DNA of 64,000 nucleotides from Botryosphaeria dothidea (Eukaryota; Ascomycota; Dothideomycetes; Botryosphaeriales; Botryosphaeriaceae): contig WWBZ02000011.1 of assembly GCA_011503125.2 (NCBI GenBank), forward strand, positions 620,001 through 684,000, given 5' to 3'. The first letter of the stretch is position 1. The number at the start of each line of letters is the position of its first letter. Both the position numbers and the translations under genes were made by a program. Under the pieces are notes generated by a model that saw only the letters and a list, made by a program, of their open reading frames with translations, had not been told where the DNA came from and did not search any database. This document shows, piece by piece, positions 12,592-25,350 of this stretch.

Positions 12592-13972
12592 GGCGGGGCG
12601 CCAAAACGGGCGGGAAAACGGGCGTGCACGGGCGGGCCGCGGAGGTGTCGTCTGATGTGATAGGTAGGGTGGGAGAGGTTGTGGCGGGGGCTAAAGAATA
12701 TGTAGGATATGCGAAGAAGTCGAAAAACGGCGTATGTGCAGGCCACGAGAGGTGCAGTATGTACAATGCTCTTGGGCGTTCACGTTAGCTCTGCCAGGCC
12801 GGCAAGCTGCATGACAGGACGGGCGGCGCTTGAGCCAGGGCACTGGGACTGGGATTGGGGCGACTGCGGGCCTGGGCTGGTGTGGGAGAGGTGCTGGGGA
12901 GCGGGATCTGTCTCGGGCGTGAAGGGAGCGGACGGCGGGCGCGGATTGGCCGGGCGCGGGGTGGTACAGGATGCTGGAGAGCGACGTCTGGGAGCGAGCG
13001 AGCAGCAGCATCAGCAGCAGCAGCGGCCGGCGCTGGGTCAGGTCTTTTGGCTCGTCGCTGGCGATGCGCGCGGGCCAGGCTCACGGGCGCAAGCGCGGGG
13101 AGCGAGATCTGCGGGTCGGCGACGGGCGATAAGAGCGGCGCGTGGGCGGCTCGCGCGATGGACGGGTCGATGAGCAGGCAAGCGAGCGGGCGGCGAGCGA
13201 GCGGCAGGCAGCGGCAGTGGGCGTGGGCGAGGGGCCAGGCAGTCTTGTGGGGTCGGAGCCAGCGCGCGCCGCGGCTCTGCGTATTGAACGCGTGCGTCCC
13301 CACAGCGTGTCGAGCAAAACGGTGCCGTTACTCGACAGGCGCAGACAACGTTCTTGCTTGCTCCCATCAGGGCCACGCGCAGCCCGACGCACATGACCGT
13401 GCGACCCGCCCGCGCCCATATTCGATGCACCATGCAGCGCCCGCCTCGGACCACCTCCCGTTTCCAGCCCCAATCCACAACCACGCATACCTGCCCCTGC
13501 ACCCACGCCGACCACGACTCGATCCGCCCGCCCGCCCGCTGCCAGAGAGACGCTCTGAAGGTGCTGCTCGTCAATTAATTAGGTCATTATGTGCGAAAAC
13601 TACATACAGGCCCCCGCCCGCAAACCCCGCCGTGGCGCACAAGCCCTCACCCGGACACGCTTTTCCCCCCAGTCAGGCCTCTGCACCTCGTCCAAACCCG
13701 CATTACCCGCCGCCGTCAGCTCGGCTCCGCCCGTCATGCAAGTGTGAGCAGCGCACGTTTGCAGATGCTGCTGGAAAAAAAGGCCCGTGTCGGCATCTGT
13801 CCAGCTGCGCGTCGCCTCTACCCACCGCTGCCCAATCACATCCCCCTCCTCCTTTGCTCCCTCCGGATCATCTCTATGCCGGTGCCACCAGATGCACCCT
13901 TCAGACGCGCTGAGAAACCAAATGCCCTTGGCCACCGCCCTCGAGAAACGCCACCATGCAGGATGATTAATG
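12592..13972. other. Intergenic region between WD40 and chitin synthase genes
   Basis: It is GC-rich and contains the promoter of the WD40 gene and the 3' flank of the chitin synthase gene. A CAG-type trinucleotide run lies at about 13002-13024. Several long GC-rich frames overlap on both strands without family resemblance, and I treat them as chance. Confidence 0.5.
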
Positions 13973-16900
13973 CTAATAGTACGCTTCGTATCCTTGCTGC
14001 TGCTGCTGATGCTGCGCTCCAGCCGGCCATCCTCCTCCCGCAGAAGCACTCTGCTGCGACCAGCCCGCGTTCGAGCTCTTGATCCTGCGTTCTGTTGATC
14101 TTATGTCAGTCTCGGCTTTCAATATCCACCTTCTCCCGCGATACGTACCGTGCTCAAAGTCCTGCCACCTCTTCATCGTGATCTTGCTGCTGTCGAACTC
14201 GCCGTCGTCCTCGTGGCCTCCCTTCTTCGTCTCGCCTGCCGTCTTCCGCGTATCACCCCACGTGAAATCATCAAACTTCCAGTACGCATACGTTGGGAGG
14301 ACGAAGTTCCAGATGGGCAATGACACGAGGTAGATCATCATCCATGCCACGTACGACCATCGATGAGCGGTGAGCACGATCAGGATTGCCGGGAGACCGA
14401 GAATGAGCGCAAGCAATACCAATGGAATCGTCGGCGCTTCCGTGTGTTCGACCGCTGCCTTGATGGCGATTGCAACTGTGCGCCAGTGTGTTAGCTGCCA
14501 GCGCTCGATGAGGCATTGATCGGGATCAGCTTACTCAGATAGATGGTGAAAGAGATGGCTGCCGGCAACACAAGCGTGCCGACAAGCTCGATGAAAACGA
14601 CGAACTGCATACTAAAGCAGAAGGTACCGCAGAGGTCCCTGACGAGAACGAGCTCCATCAGGTTGTGGACTGTACTGTTGATCCACCGACGCCGCTGCGA
14701 CAACAAAACCTTGAACTCGTCCGGAACCGTCGTCTTGCAGACGGCTTGTGGAACAAACACTTGCTTGCGCTTCGGGAACGTCTTCAGCATCAGTGTTGAC
14801 AGGTAACGGTCCTCACCGAGCAGAAGCAAGTTCTTCTTGTGCAGCGTGTCGACGACGTTCTCGGAGTAGTGCTCAACAACATCGGGGTTAGCGAGGATGG
14901 GAACCCAGTAGTTCTGTCCACCCTTGGGCGCCTTGATGCGGTACATGCAGAAGCAACCAGGCAAGCACGTTACACCGCCAAAGACGGATTCGAAAGACTT
15001 GGCCTGATGGTGAGAAATGAAGTACCTGCTACCCGTTAGGGAATCGGATGTCGATCACACGCACAGACGCTGAAAACTTACTCGAAGACCTGAATCATTG
15101 ACACCCACGATTGCCGCTTGTTGGCGATCTTAGTCTCACCGCACAACCCCATAATTTCGGGATCTTTGACCATGGCGGAGATCATGTGCGTCAGAGAATC
15201 AGGGTACACCTTCGTGTCCGCATCGACCATTAGCACAATTTCGTAGAAGTCCGGTGAAATTCCGGTAATTTTCCAGATTCCGTTGAACATTTCGAATTCC
15301 AGTTCCGTCATGCGCTCATCAAACATGACCTTCTGGAGGAACGACATCAGAATAATCTGACTGTCACGCTTTCCGCGGTTTCCAGGCTTGGACTTGCCCG
15401 CTTCCTCCGGAGTTCCACACTTGACAACAAGCATCATTGGCACACGCTGTTGCTTCTCCGTCGGGATACGCGAGTTGTCGCCGTAGTCATAGAATCCAGA
15501 GTAGATCTTGGCCATATTGTGCCTCTTCGACCCACCGGCAACGGCAACGTACGAATACGCTTGAACTTCGTCGGGCAGGACCGCGTGGTCCTTCATCATG
15601 CCAAGGCAGATTTCTGGGGTCGAGAACTCCTCGCCCTGACCCTTGATAATACCGTCGCAAATGACCAGGATGAGTTTGTGACTGTTAGGATACTCGGTGG
15701 TCGCAACGGAATCCAAAGTGGTTCGAATACCCTCCTCACCTTCAGAATAGGTGGTGATAAGGCAGATAGAGTGTGCGAGAGGATAGCCGAAAGGCTGCCA
15801 TTCCGCTGGAGGCTGGGGGACAACAGCTTCATGGATGAATCCTGCCGGACCAGGGCCTTCAGACTCGCCCATGTAACTCGAATAACGTTGATCAGATGAC
15901 GGAGGAATCATTAGGCTGGTGCGGCTGTCGCCTCCGCCAGACCTGCTATTCAAATCATAACCGAGAGTTCCTTCGCTGCGATTTCCCTGTCGATACATAG
16001 GGTTCATGAGCCGAGCAGTAGAGTTTTGACTTGCCATGGTCGTTGGCGCCGGCCGAGACTTGCCAGAGTCAATCGCGTACGGACTCGTGAACCTAGACGT
16101 AGATGGGAAAAACTTGCTGGAGCGCTTGTTGCCGCGGTCTACTGAGCCAGGGCCTGTCGGATCTGCGAGCTTTGGCGGGGGACGGTAAATGTCGTCAGCC
16201 CAGTCTTCGATCTCCTTCTGTCTCTTTTTGTGGTTGAGACCCAGGCCAGACTTGTCCGCAGAGTATTTCTTCGAGATCCACCACTGGAATGCCAAGGCGA
16301 GGAAGAACTTGGCCATCACAATGGAAAGGATGAATGCCAGCGAAACGTAGAGAACAACCTTGGAGGCGATGCAGCCGATGCTTTCAGTGTCGATAGAGCC
16401 GACCTTGATGATTTCGCTGAAGCACTTTGCGATCTGCTTGTCCTGAGCCGAAGTAAAAGATCGAGTCACATCGACGCCGCGGAGGGCAGAATTCTTCCGC
16501 ATGTCATCAAATCGGCTGGGGTACGAAACTTGACTAGTATTGAACCATTCCAAGAGATTGAGATCAAGTACGTCGCCATTGTACACCATGAGGTTCCTGC
16601 TTGAATTTTTGACATCGTCCCATGTGAAGTACACGTCTCCGTCGCTGTCAAGGCTGTAAAAGGCGCTACGGGCGTTGGCAGACGTGTGACATGCCCAACC
16701 GGTGTAGTATGGTACCGTGAAATTCGGCTTGGTAGATCCGTCCTGGTTGAAGGTGTTGCAAGGGAAGTACCAGGCCAGTTCAGCACCATTGTCCTTCGTA
16801 GGCACGTCCGAGCCATCGGCCGCCGATATCAATCCCTTACAGTGGCCATTGACATTCTGGAAAAGAAAGCTTCCATCCTTGCCACCCTGCTTCTCCGGGA

Positions 16901-17885
16901 GATCGAAAAGAACATTGGCACCCTCGGGAATTCCGCGGACCCACGGGTGAGAGGATCGGGAAAGATCGTAAGCTTTTCCATGAACAATCATGTACCCAGT
17001 GTCCACCTTGTTTACTCTCAGCCGCATGGGACCTCCACTGGGACAGACAGTCTGGGTGAATCCGAACGTCAGGAAACCGACAAACGCGGCGATCAACAAG
17101 ATGATGCTGATCAAGCCGATCTTTTCACGCCAAGCCTGTTGTTGCGCTTTCTGAGGTTTTCCAAAACATGCCAAAAGGCAACCCGGGGCCCAGAAGGTGA
17201 TGATTGCGCAATAGACGCTCCACAAGCTCGGGGGTCTCTCCCCGTTGCGGATGCGTTCCCGCGTCTTCGCGTCCTTGTCCTTTTTGCTCGCTTCTTGCCG
17301 GGTGGATCTGCGCTGGAGCCTACGATCGGCACCCGCGTGCCGACTGTGGGCCTCTCTTTTTTCGTTGTAGTAGGTGTTGCCGGAACTGCGCTGCTGCTGT
17401 CTCGGAGCCAGGCTCTTGATGTCCGTACTTTCCGAACTTGCCGTCTCCGCCGCATCGTGGTTCTCGGTGAGCGGATCGTTGCCGGTGGTCGAGGGCCGGA
17501 CATTCATGCCAGTGGCATGTTGGCGGTAGTGGTAGTTGGGGTGGTCGCGGTCAATACGGTTGCGCTCCGGGCGGACCAGGCTGCGCTTGCGGGCCAATTC
17601 TTGCCCGGTGGCCATCATGGGATCGTGTTCGCGAGCAGTGGGCGTCCCTGGGGAAGGCAGGGCGTTGCCCGAGGACGGATGGCGCGAATGCTCTTTTCTG
17701 GGAGTTGTTCTTGAGGCTCTTGAAGTGCGCGAGTCGTGCGACGGCCTGGCCTCGACGTCCGAGGGCCTGCGGCGGCGGGTGGACGAGTCTCTCCGCGAGC
17801 GACCGTGAGAAGAACTGTGGCGAGTGTGAACCTGCTCGCGCCGCCGCGGCGACGACGGCGGCTGGGTCCTGAGTGGTAGCGACAT
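13973..17885 (-). CDS. CHS3-like: Class IV chitin synthase (yeast Chs3 type)
   Basis: Four exons on minus: 17885-15082, 15025-14535, 14475-14149, 14091-13973, giving 1246 residues, normal for class IV. It polymerises UDP-GlcNAc into chitin at the plasma membrane. Residues 1-210 are basic and Ser/Arg-rich. Membrane segments occur near 240-265 and 540-565, with a large extracytoplasmic loop between. The glycosyltransferase 2 core carries the DAD motif at about 888-890, GEDR at about 1005 and the product-binding QRRRW motif at 1045-1049. Further transmembrane spans follow. The C-terminus is Gln-rich and ends in Tyr-Tyr. There is no myosin domain, which excludes classes V and VII. The next gene upstream, divergent, is its probable activator of the Chs4/Skt5 type. 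Intron phases match across all junctions. Confidence 0.95.
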
Positions 17886-20032
17886 GGTGCGCGGCGCTGT
17901 TGCGGGTTAGCCTACATTCCGGGCGGTGGTGCTCTAGAAGTTCGAGGAAACATCCGGGGCCGGGAGTTTCTCTCCAACTGGCAGTGACGTACCGCGGGGC
18001 CAGAGGCACCCAGGCTCTCGAGTTTGCCTTGGTCGCGCCGAGTGTGCACCCGTCCGGGGCGAGTTCGCCTTTCGCAGAGGGCTAACGAGGGACTTCGGCA
18101 GGCGGGAGCACGGGTGGAACGAGCAGCTGGGGAATTGCGGCAGGCTGCAGGTGGCAGAAAGGGATGCAGAACGAAGGTTTGTGTTCTGTCGAGTATCTGG
18201 GAAGCGATCGGAAGTTACACAACAGTAACGAGCGACGGTTTGTTTGGGCTGGGGAAGGTCAGCAAGGCCGGAGCAGGCCTGGGACAGCGGGCTGGCAAGG
18301 TGCGCCTGGGGAAGTAGTCAACAAAGCCAGCCTCGGGAGTGCAGGGTACTGCCCCTGACACGGCGAATGATGGATCGAAGGCGGCGGCGCCGGCTGAATT
18401 GCAGCGGGATTAGCGACATGGAGCCTGGAGGGCGGCGCGCAGCCTATTCTTGGATTCGGTGGCGCGTTGCTAGAGCGATTTGCCGTGTCGCCGCCTGCAC
18501 ACCTGACTCTGCGCTTCACGAGAAAATGTCACCTCACGCCGACGCTCCGAGCACCGGGGGCGCGGCTTGGGCCCGTCGCGCACTGGAGGTGGGTGTTTTG
18601 GAGGATGCAAATTGACGCTGCGCCGCCGCCCCGCACACCCGCTGCCTGCGCCCCAGGCACGCCGCCAGCCGCCAGTTGCGGCTCCCTCATCTTGGCTGCT
18701 GCCTCTTGTGGCAGTCGTGGCGGCACTCTCTATTTCAGGCGGCGACGCGTGACGCTGGCGGTTGGCCGGCCTGCCATGGAAGCTGCGGCAGGGCTGGCAC
18801 GCAGGCACGCAGGACCGCGATTGCGAGTGGGCCCGACGTGGTAGTGGCAGGATCGTGACAGCGCGCTTGCGAATGGCACCACAGCACGATGGAGAAGGGT
18901 CCTCAGCACGCGTCAGAAACTGGCGTAGACCCAATGCGTTTTTCGGCAAGCTCCTGGCACCCAACCGCCGCGCAGAAAGACAGAAGCCCCAGACGTGCGC
19001 CCGCCGCCTGAAACGAACAGGGACTGCAGGGCGCAGGCGCTAGCCCGCGCTGCGAGCTTTCGCGTCGAAATCCTCCGCCCAGATGACGACGTCGGCCGAT
19101 CGCAATGCCCTCGCGCGCGTTCCGCAGCGTCGCGGCTGTGGTGGAGGTGGCATTGCGGATAGAGTTGGCCGCTACCGGGACGCCTCCGCCAGTGGGTGCT
19201 GCACGTTGATGACTGGAGCCTCTGCTGCCCGTCTCGAAGTTTCCTGCCCGCGGCTCTCAGTATATACCTCTACCGGCGCCCGGAGGCGTCGGGCCTGGCC
19301 TAGCCTGTGCACTGCTCCTCGACATCAATCTCCCTCTGCGCCCCAAGCGCCTGAGTTATTGCGAGACTCCGCTATAGTGTTCCGGCCGCGTTTTTCTAGA
19401 AGCAGCCCGTCGTCTTCCATTCCTCGCAGCACCTTACGCTACGGAGAGCAGCTGACAGTTGGCCACCCTTCCGCAATACGAACGCACCAGGCCCAAGCCG
19501 CCGCGAGCATCCGCCGGCCCAGCACCCCTCCGCGCGAGTAGGTGAGCTCTGCCCAGCAGATATTGTCAAGGGGGGGCCTTTGCGCACTGCGGCCACCGGC
19601 CACACAAAGAGCGTCACACTCGTCGGCACTTCGACCACCGCGCAGACTCACGGCCACTCAGCGCCGTCGGCGGCTAGACGCTCTGCTCACGCCCGGTAAG
19701 ACCCTCGCCGATCCACTCCTCTGGGAGTTCCTGCGGTCCCTGCAGAAAACGGCGCATACCCGCCCCAAGCTGCGGTCCTCCGGGGCTGTCGCCTGTTAGA
19801 CAACCACTCCATGCGTCGCTGACTTCCACCAGTCCAAACAACCCTCTCTACTTGCGACTCGCCCCAGGAACGCACTGATCGCCGCCTCCAATCGCGCGCG
19901 TATCGTCGCCGATCTCCCCGCCTTCCCGTCGCCTATCGATACGCTTGCTATCTCTCGCGCCACGAGTAAGGCTGGAGATAAGGTTGCGATCCGTCTAGGG
20001 TCCATTCAGGAGGAACTGTCTCCGCCGTTGCC
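17886..20032. promoter_or_regulatory. Shared divergent promoter region of chitin synthase and its activator
   Basis: This is 2.15 kb between two divergent start codons with no convincing gene inside. It should contain the promoters and 5' leaders of both genes. The stretch 18600-19100 is GC-rich and the part from about 19250 to 20030 is C-rich on plus. I did not identify a specific operator with confidence. Confidence 0.5.
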
Positions 20033-22115
20033 ATGGGCTACCAAGATGCTGTCCAGGTAGATCGCGCCCCACAGCCGCCGACCTCCAGTCCAAGTCCGAC
20101 GCGGAACGACACCATCCCCACCCCGTCGTCGCCCGGCTCGCTGCATCGGAAGCCCGTGAATGGTCACCAAAGCCAGCCTTCCATCACTCTTCAAGGGCCT
20201 GCCCGGAATGATGCCCGCGTTGACGTCTCGTCCTCCGTCCAAGACAACAGGACTTCGGTGCAGTCGAGAGCCTCTATGTTGTCGAATGGCTCTCGAGACG
20301 TCGAGACCCCTGAACCCGACAGGTACCGCGACTCCGTCGCTTCCATGGCTATTCGGGGAGACGTGCCCTATCGGCAGGCCCACATCAGCGTCATGTCGAA
20401 CAGTCCGCCTGCTTCCATGGCCGGAGATGTCCTCTCGGAAGACTTCAAGAGACATACTATTGCTTCGGATATGCGTTACGAGGATGTCTTGCAGGAAGAG
20501 GAGGAAGAGGCTTACGAACGGCCGCAGTACTTTCATCAGCCTTACCAGGTTCAACCGCCGAAGTCGAAGAAGCCTGAGCAACAAGACCGGGTGAAGTCGA
20601 CATACTCGGATTCCCAGGGCTCCTCCAGTGGCCAAAGTTCAGGTCCGCGTGTTGGCTTAGCGCAACCTCGCTCAACTCTCGCCCGTCCTGCTTCTGTATT
20701 TACGTTGGACCCCCGCGGCCGCCGCTCATCACCTAACTCAGCTGACCATCTTGCTCCGTCTCCTAGTGGATCTCCTTCGCCTTATGCTCGTTCGCTCTCG
20801 GCCACCCGGCGTTCCCCGGACAATCGACCCGCGTCCTACGTCGACCTTCTCAACAATGTTCCGTACGCCCAGCAGATCGCGCCGACCCAGGACCTCACCC
20901 AGAGTGCTTTACGGACGCTCGTAGGAAACGATGTATCTCTTCTTGACACGCAAAAGACCGTGGAAATGTACATGGCAAACGTGAAGAAAACCCCCGATTC
21001 CTCTGTTCAGTATGAGTTTGCTGTATATCTTGTCCAGGCTGCCAAAGAGTTTATTCACTCGGATGACTCCGCGAAGAAGAACTATGCCGAGACGGTGATG
21101 GTGCGAGAAGCCCGGCAAATCCTCCAGCGACTGTCGGATCGCAGTTACCCGTTTGCTCAATATCTCCTTGCTGACGGATACTACTCCGGATTCTTTAACA
21201 AGGGCAAGCCAGACCAAGAGAAAGCGTTCCCTCTGTTTGTTGCAGCGAGCAAGCACGGCCACGCTGAGTCTGGCTACCGCGCCGGTCTCATGTACGAGCA
21301 TGGCTGGGGCTGTCGCAAGGACTTGGCAAAGGCCGCCCAGTTCTACCGCGCTTCGGCCTCGAAAAACCATCCTGGTGCTGCCTCTCGTCTTGGTCAGGCT
21401 TGCATATTCGGAGAGCTGGGTCTCGGACGTCGGGACCGTGAGGGCCTCAAGTGGCTTAAACGTGCCTCGGAATCCGCGGACCCGCAGTACAACGCCGGGC
21501 CCCTCCTCCTAGCGAAGCTCCACGAGAATGGCCACGGTGACGACTGTTTTAAGGACGAAGTTTATTCTGCCCAGCTTTATACACAGGCTGCGGAACTGGG
21601 CAATGCAGAGGCCTGTCTGAAAATGGGAGAGTGCTACGAGCACGGTCTGCTCGGTTGTCCGAAAGATCCAGCTCTTAGCGTCCACTTTTACACGGGTGCT
21701 GCCATGCAAGACATTCCGCAAGCCATGATGAATCTTTGCGCTTGGTACCTTATTGGTGCGCCGCCAGTTTTGGAGAAGGATGAAAATGAGTCGTACGAGT
21801 GGGCCAAGCGTGCTGCAGAAATGGGTAAGTCAGCCGGATCGAACTTTGCTAGAGCCATCAATGATTCCTAACAGTGTAACAGGATTTGTTAAGGCTGAAT
21901 ACGCCGTTGGCTACTTTACTGAGATGGGCATTGGATGCAGACGCGATCCGCTCGAGGCAAACGTCTGGTATGTCCGTGCTGCTGACAAGGGCGAGCCGCG
22001 GGCAAAGCAACGCCTCGCCATCATCCGAGCAGCAGCATCGGGCGAGTCCGGTGCTGTGCAATCTGAAGGAAAGAAAAAAGGCGGCAAAGATGACAAAGAC
22101 TGTGTTGTCATGTAA
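20033..22115 (+). CDS. SKT5-like: Sel1-repeat chitin synthase activator (Chs4/Skt5 type)
   Basis: Two exons, 20033-21824 and 21883-22115, giving 674 residues. The first 270 residues are Ser/Pro-rich and probably disordered. From about residue 380 to 655 there are tandem Sel1 repeats, with signatures such as ADGYYSGFFNKG, LMYEHGWG and ECYEHGLLG. The protein ends in a Lys/Gly-rich tail followed by CVVM, a farnesylation-type CaaX box. Yeast Chs4 has the same architecture, is prenylated, and activates and localises Chs3. Other Sel1/CaaX paralogues (for example Shc1-like) exist in fungi, so exact orthology needs a tree. The divergent neighbour is a class IV chitin synthase, the expected partner. 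The intron sits near the end of the repeats and has a TAACAG-like stretch before the used acceptor. Confidence 0.92.
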
Positions 22116-23754
22116 AACGCAAGCGGCGTAGCATTTTTGAATCTTCTCTGTTTGGACTTCTCACGACGTTTTGCATCGACCTCATCACGGAATTTTCAAA
22201 AGACTCATGCGGAAAGACCGGATACCACAATCTGCGCAGGAGAGCGATATTGTTTCGTTCCATTCTTGTTGGTACTTTCTGATACAGCGCAGGCTGGCTT
22301 GAACAGAGTGGATGGTTGGGAATTTTTTTCAGTTCGATGGGATACCTTGCATTTTCAGGTGTGTGGAGAACTTTTGGGCCATTTTGGTTTTCAGCAGCTG
22401 TTCGTTTGGAGCTGCGGCATGCGATATGCATATTTGTCTTGCATGCATTGGCTGGTTTGGGGCGTTGCACTTTACTTGCACTCATGTTGAGAAGGAGAAA
22501 AGGATACCAGGCATAAAGCTTAATGGCAGTAGAGAAATTGCGGAGTAATTCTACCATATTCTCATGCGATACTCGTGTGGTTTGCTATTGAATGGGGCTA
22601 CCCTACTATTTGGTAGTATGATTGGAGGGTCTGAAGAGATAGTAGCTCAGGGTTTGTTGAGGACCAGGTGGGATGAAAGTCATCCTAGCGCAAAACACCC
22701 AAACCGCCGTAAATAGTTGAAAGGCACATGCAGACCTCAGAGATTCAGTGCTAAAAGTTCAATGAGTGAAAGGCTATGGTCTTTCACTCTTGGAACGGTG
22801 TTGGTGGGAGAACGTGGCCGGCCAAGACCGATGCGAGGCTCACTCAAGCTTCTGCAGGCATCGCCGACGGAAAGCTTCGACGACAACTGTTTTTATCCAT
22901 CACAGACGCAATCTAGACTAAAGTCGGCCCTGGAAGATAACTTGGTCGCCTTATCCAGATGGCCCGGGTTGGTCGATCCCACGCGGGTATTGATTGCGTG
23001 AGCAGCACCAGAGTTCCTGATCCTCAGCCGATTCTTGTCTCCCGGCGATCTCGAAGATCTTCTCGAACTCCTGACGTTCGAAGTTGTCCAGGACACAGCT
23101 CCTACCATACGCGGCAGCCGGCAGCGAGTCACGTGGGGGTTCCGAGTGCGCGGTCTCATCTGACGACACCACATCGAACTCCCCAAGACGAGATTGCCCC
23201 GGTCTTCGGTTGGCCTTCTAGAAGGCATCGGCAGCCTTGAAACCTGGGTCACGCGGTCCGTTATCGATTCCCGATCTGGCGACGAGACTACGAAACGCAA
23301 GGGAACCGGACTCAGCAGGACCGCTGGCCGCGCACTGCTTCAGCCACTGATCCTGCTCGATGCAACGCGCCGAGCCGCAAGTGCGCCGCCTGAGGCTCCA
23401 TGATCAAGCGTCGGCGCGCCCTTACGCAGACTGCGAACTGCGGCGGCCGTGCAAAGACACACACCTCAGGCACCAACCATCGGAAGATGGGGCGTCACCA
23501 GCTCTCGTACGACATGAGACAACCGCCCCCGAGATTTTCTCCCCACTAGTCCGCGCTGGCATTTTCTTTCCCCGGAACTCGCAGCATCCGCGCGCGCTCG
23601 TCAAAAACCTGCGGTCTGCCGCCCAGTCTCATATGATGTTTGTTCCCCATCGACCCATAAACTTGCCTTGGCCCCTTCGCCCATGACCCAGTGATTGCGC
23701 CGCACCTCCTTCCTCCCAACCACGGTACTCCTTGCCAGCCTGTCGTCATCAGCG
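22116..23754. other. Intergenic region
   Basis: This holds the 3' flank of the activator gene and the upstream region of the next gene. Short frames on minus at 22108-22557 and 22893-23300 have no family resemblance. No RNA gene or repeat was seen. Confidence 0.5.
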
Positions 23755-25350
23755 ATGGAGAAGAAGCCCGAGAACACCACATTGGTGCTCGTGCGAATTG
23801 ACACACTGACCCCGCCACCGCCGCCATGCTGTCCCTCGCCAGCTTTTGCTGCTGCTGCTGCTGCACCAGCTACTCCGGTACGTCCGGGTCGCCCGCTCGC
23901 CAGCACCACCAACGCAAAACAGCAGCAGCAACACTCTCTCTCCCCATCCCCCTCGCCGCGACCCCCGCTGCACTCGTTCCGCACACGCCCTCGTCTCTCG
24001 CGCATGCACTCCGCCCCGGTGATGAATTCAGAGTCCGGGAGAAAGCTCAAAGGCATCGTGCGTCGGTGGACGAGCTCGGAGCCGGACAAGCTAGAAGACG
24101 CCGATGTCGCTCTCGTCGCCTCGCCGGAAGCCCTGCAGGAGCTGGCCGAGCGGACGGTGCCCATCAAGCCGGACCGCCCGGACGACGACAAACCTCCGTA
24201 CACGAAGGAGGAGGCGCTCGCTATTAAAGCAGGCAAGCAGTCCGTGCATCGGGCGGAGGGGAAAGCGGGGTTGTTCAAGAAGCTCAGACGAACTCGATTG
24301 ATGTTCGATGATGGTGGTGCGCTGCAAGAGGAGGCGGATGAGCAGGAGGAAGGGTGGGGGACGCCGGCCCCTGCGGCGCCTCAGCAGATGTCGGACGAGA
24401 ACTTGACTCCGTACGCCTCATTGTCAGCAACTGCAGCGAAGCAGTGGCACGACGATAGACCATCTTCGCGCGAGTCGGCCGCCGTCACTTCGGAATCCGG
24501 GGAGGACGAAGCTGAAGCGACGGGGAAGCACGACGCCCAAGCCCTTCTCCCCCCTCCGCCAAACGTTCCCACAGATCCTGTTGAGAAGCATCGGCGGCGG
24601 CCCTCCGTCCTCGCAACCTTCATCCACCGCCACTCCTTCTTCCGCCGCTCCTCCTCCAAGTCGGTCGCCTCCCTGGGCAAGGCGCTCGAGGAGGAGAGCA
24701 TCGATCCGAGATCCAAAACAAGCGCCGGGACGAGAGAACCGCCCGACAGCCCTTCCACTGCCAGCTCCACAGACCACCACCACAACCACCACCACCAACG
24801 ACAACGACAACCACACCCCTCCCGCCTCGCCTTCTTCAACCCCTTCACCTCGTACGACCACGTCCGCCGCGCCCGCGAGGAGGTCTCGGCCGAGGAGTGG
24901 TGCGCGCTGATCGCTCGCAAGTACCCGCTCCTCTTCACCAACAACGACAACATCTGCGCCTATCTGGACATCCCCGGCCCGTCGGACAAGCTGGTCCGCC
25001 TGATCGATGACACGCCGTTCACGGATCCGGTGGATGGGGAGGGCAGGGAGTGCGTCAGGAATGGGCTGAACGGCTTCTACAACGTGTGGCTGGAGGGCGC
25101 GCTCAGGGACTTCGGCATGAGCAAGGGGTGGCGCTTGGATACGGATTGGGGATTCATGATGGGCGGGGACGTGCATGCGCCGCCGATGTCGATGACGAAA
25201 GAGGTGAAGGAGAGGGAGAGGGTGGATTCGTCGGCGGTGGCGGAGGCGAAGAGGGGGAAGAAGCTGAGCAGGATGGGGAGTATGTTTTCGAGGAAGAAAT
25301 CTGGGTTGCCTGCAGGGGAGGCCGGGTCAAAGGAAGGGGTGGTTTGTTGA
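23755..25350 (+). CDS. Unrecognised protein with low-complexity N-terminus and conserved-looking C-terminal region
   Basis: An uninterrupted frame of 531 residues from the first ATG; the frame stays open upstream but only with non-ATG codons. Residues 1-330 are rich in Pro, Ala, Ser, Gln and acidic patches. They include a basic segment with RRHSF/RRSSS-like phosphorylation-type sites and a His/Gln run near residue 345. Residues about 360-470 look like a compact domain, with AEEWCALIARKYPLLF, an LDIPGPSDKLVRLIDD stretch and a Trp/Gly-rich part around GWRLDTDWGF. The tail is Lys/Arg-rich and ends in Val-Val-Cys. I do not recognise the family. No membrane span or signal peptide is seen. A second in-frame Met at 24004 is an alternative start. 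Confidence 0.7.
   Translation: MEKKPENTTLVLVRIDTLTPPPPPCCPSPAFAAAAAAPATPVRPGRPLASTTNAKQQQQHSLSPSPSPRPPLHSFRTRPRLSRMHSAPVMNSESGRKLKGIVRRWTSSEPDKLEDADVALVASPEALQELAERTVPIKPDRPDDDKPPYTKEEALAIKAGKQSVHRAEGKAGLFKKLRRTRLMFDDGGALQEEADEQEEGWGTPAPAAPQQMSDENLTPYASLSATAAKQWHDDRPSSRESAAVTSESGEDEAEATGKHDAQALLPPPPNVPTDPVEKHRRRPSVLATFIHRHSFFRRSSSKSVASLGKALEEESIDPRSKTSAGTREPPDSPSTASSTDHHHNHHHQRQRQPHPSRLAFFNPFTSYDHVRRAREEVSAEEWCALIARKYPLLFTNNDNICAYLDIPGPSDKLVRLIDDTPFTDPVDGEGRECVRNGLNGFYNVWLEGALRDFGMSKGWRLDTDWGFMMGGDVHAPPMSMTKEVKERERVDSSAVAEAKRGKKLSRMGSMFSRKKSGLPAGEAGSKEGVVC

Noticed and set aside
12855..13913. 352-codon plus-strand frame in GC-rich sequence
   Set aside because: Its Arg/Ala/Pro composition is typical of chance frames in GC-rich promoter DNA, and other frames are equally open there.
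16686..17714. Long plus-strand open frame of 342 codons
   Set aside because: It is antisense to the chitin synthase exon 1, which has clear family motifs; the plus frame has none.
23695..23754. Upstream extension of the 23755 gene
   Set aside because: The frame is open but offers only a non-ATG start (TTG); the first ATG is at 23755.
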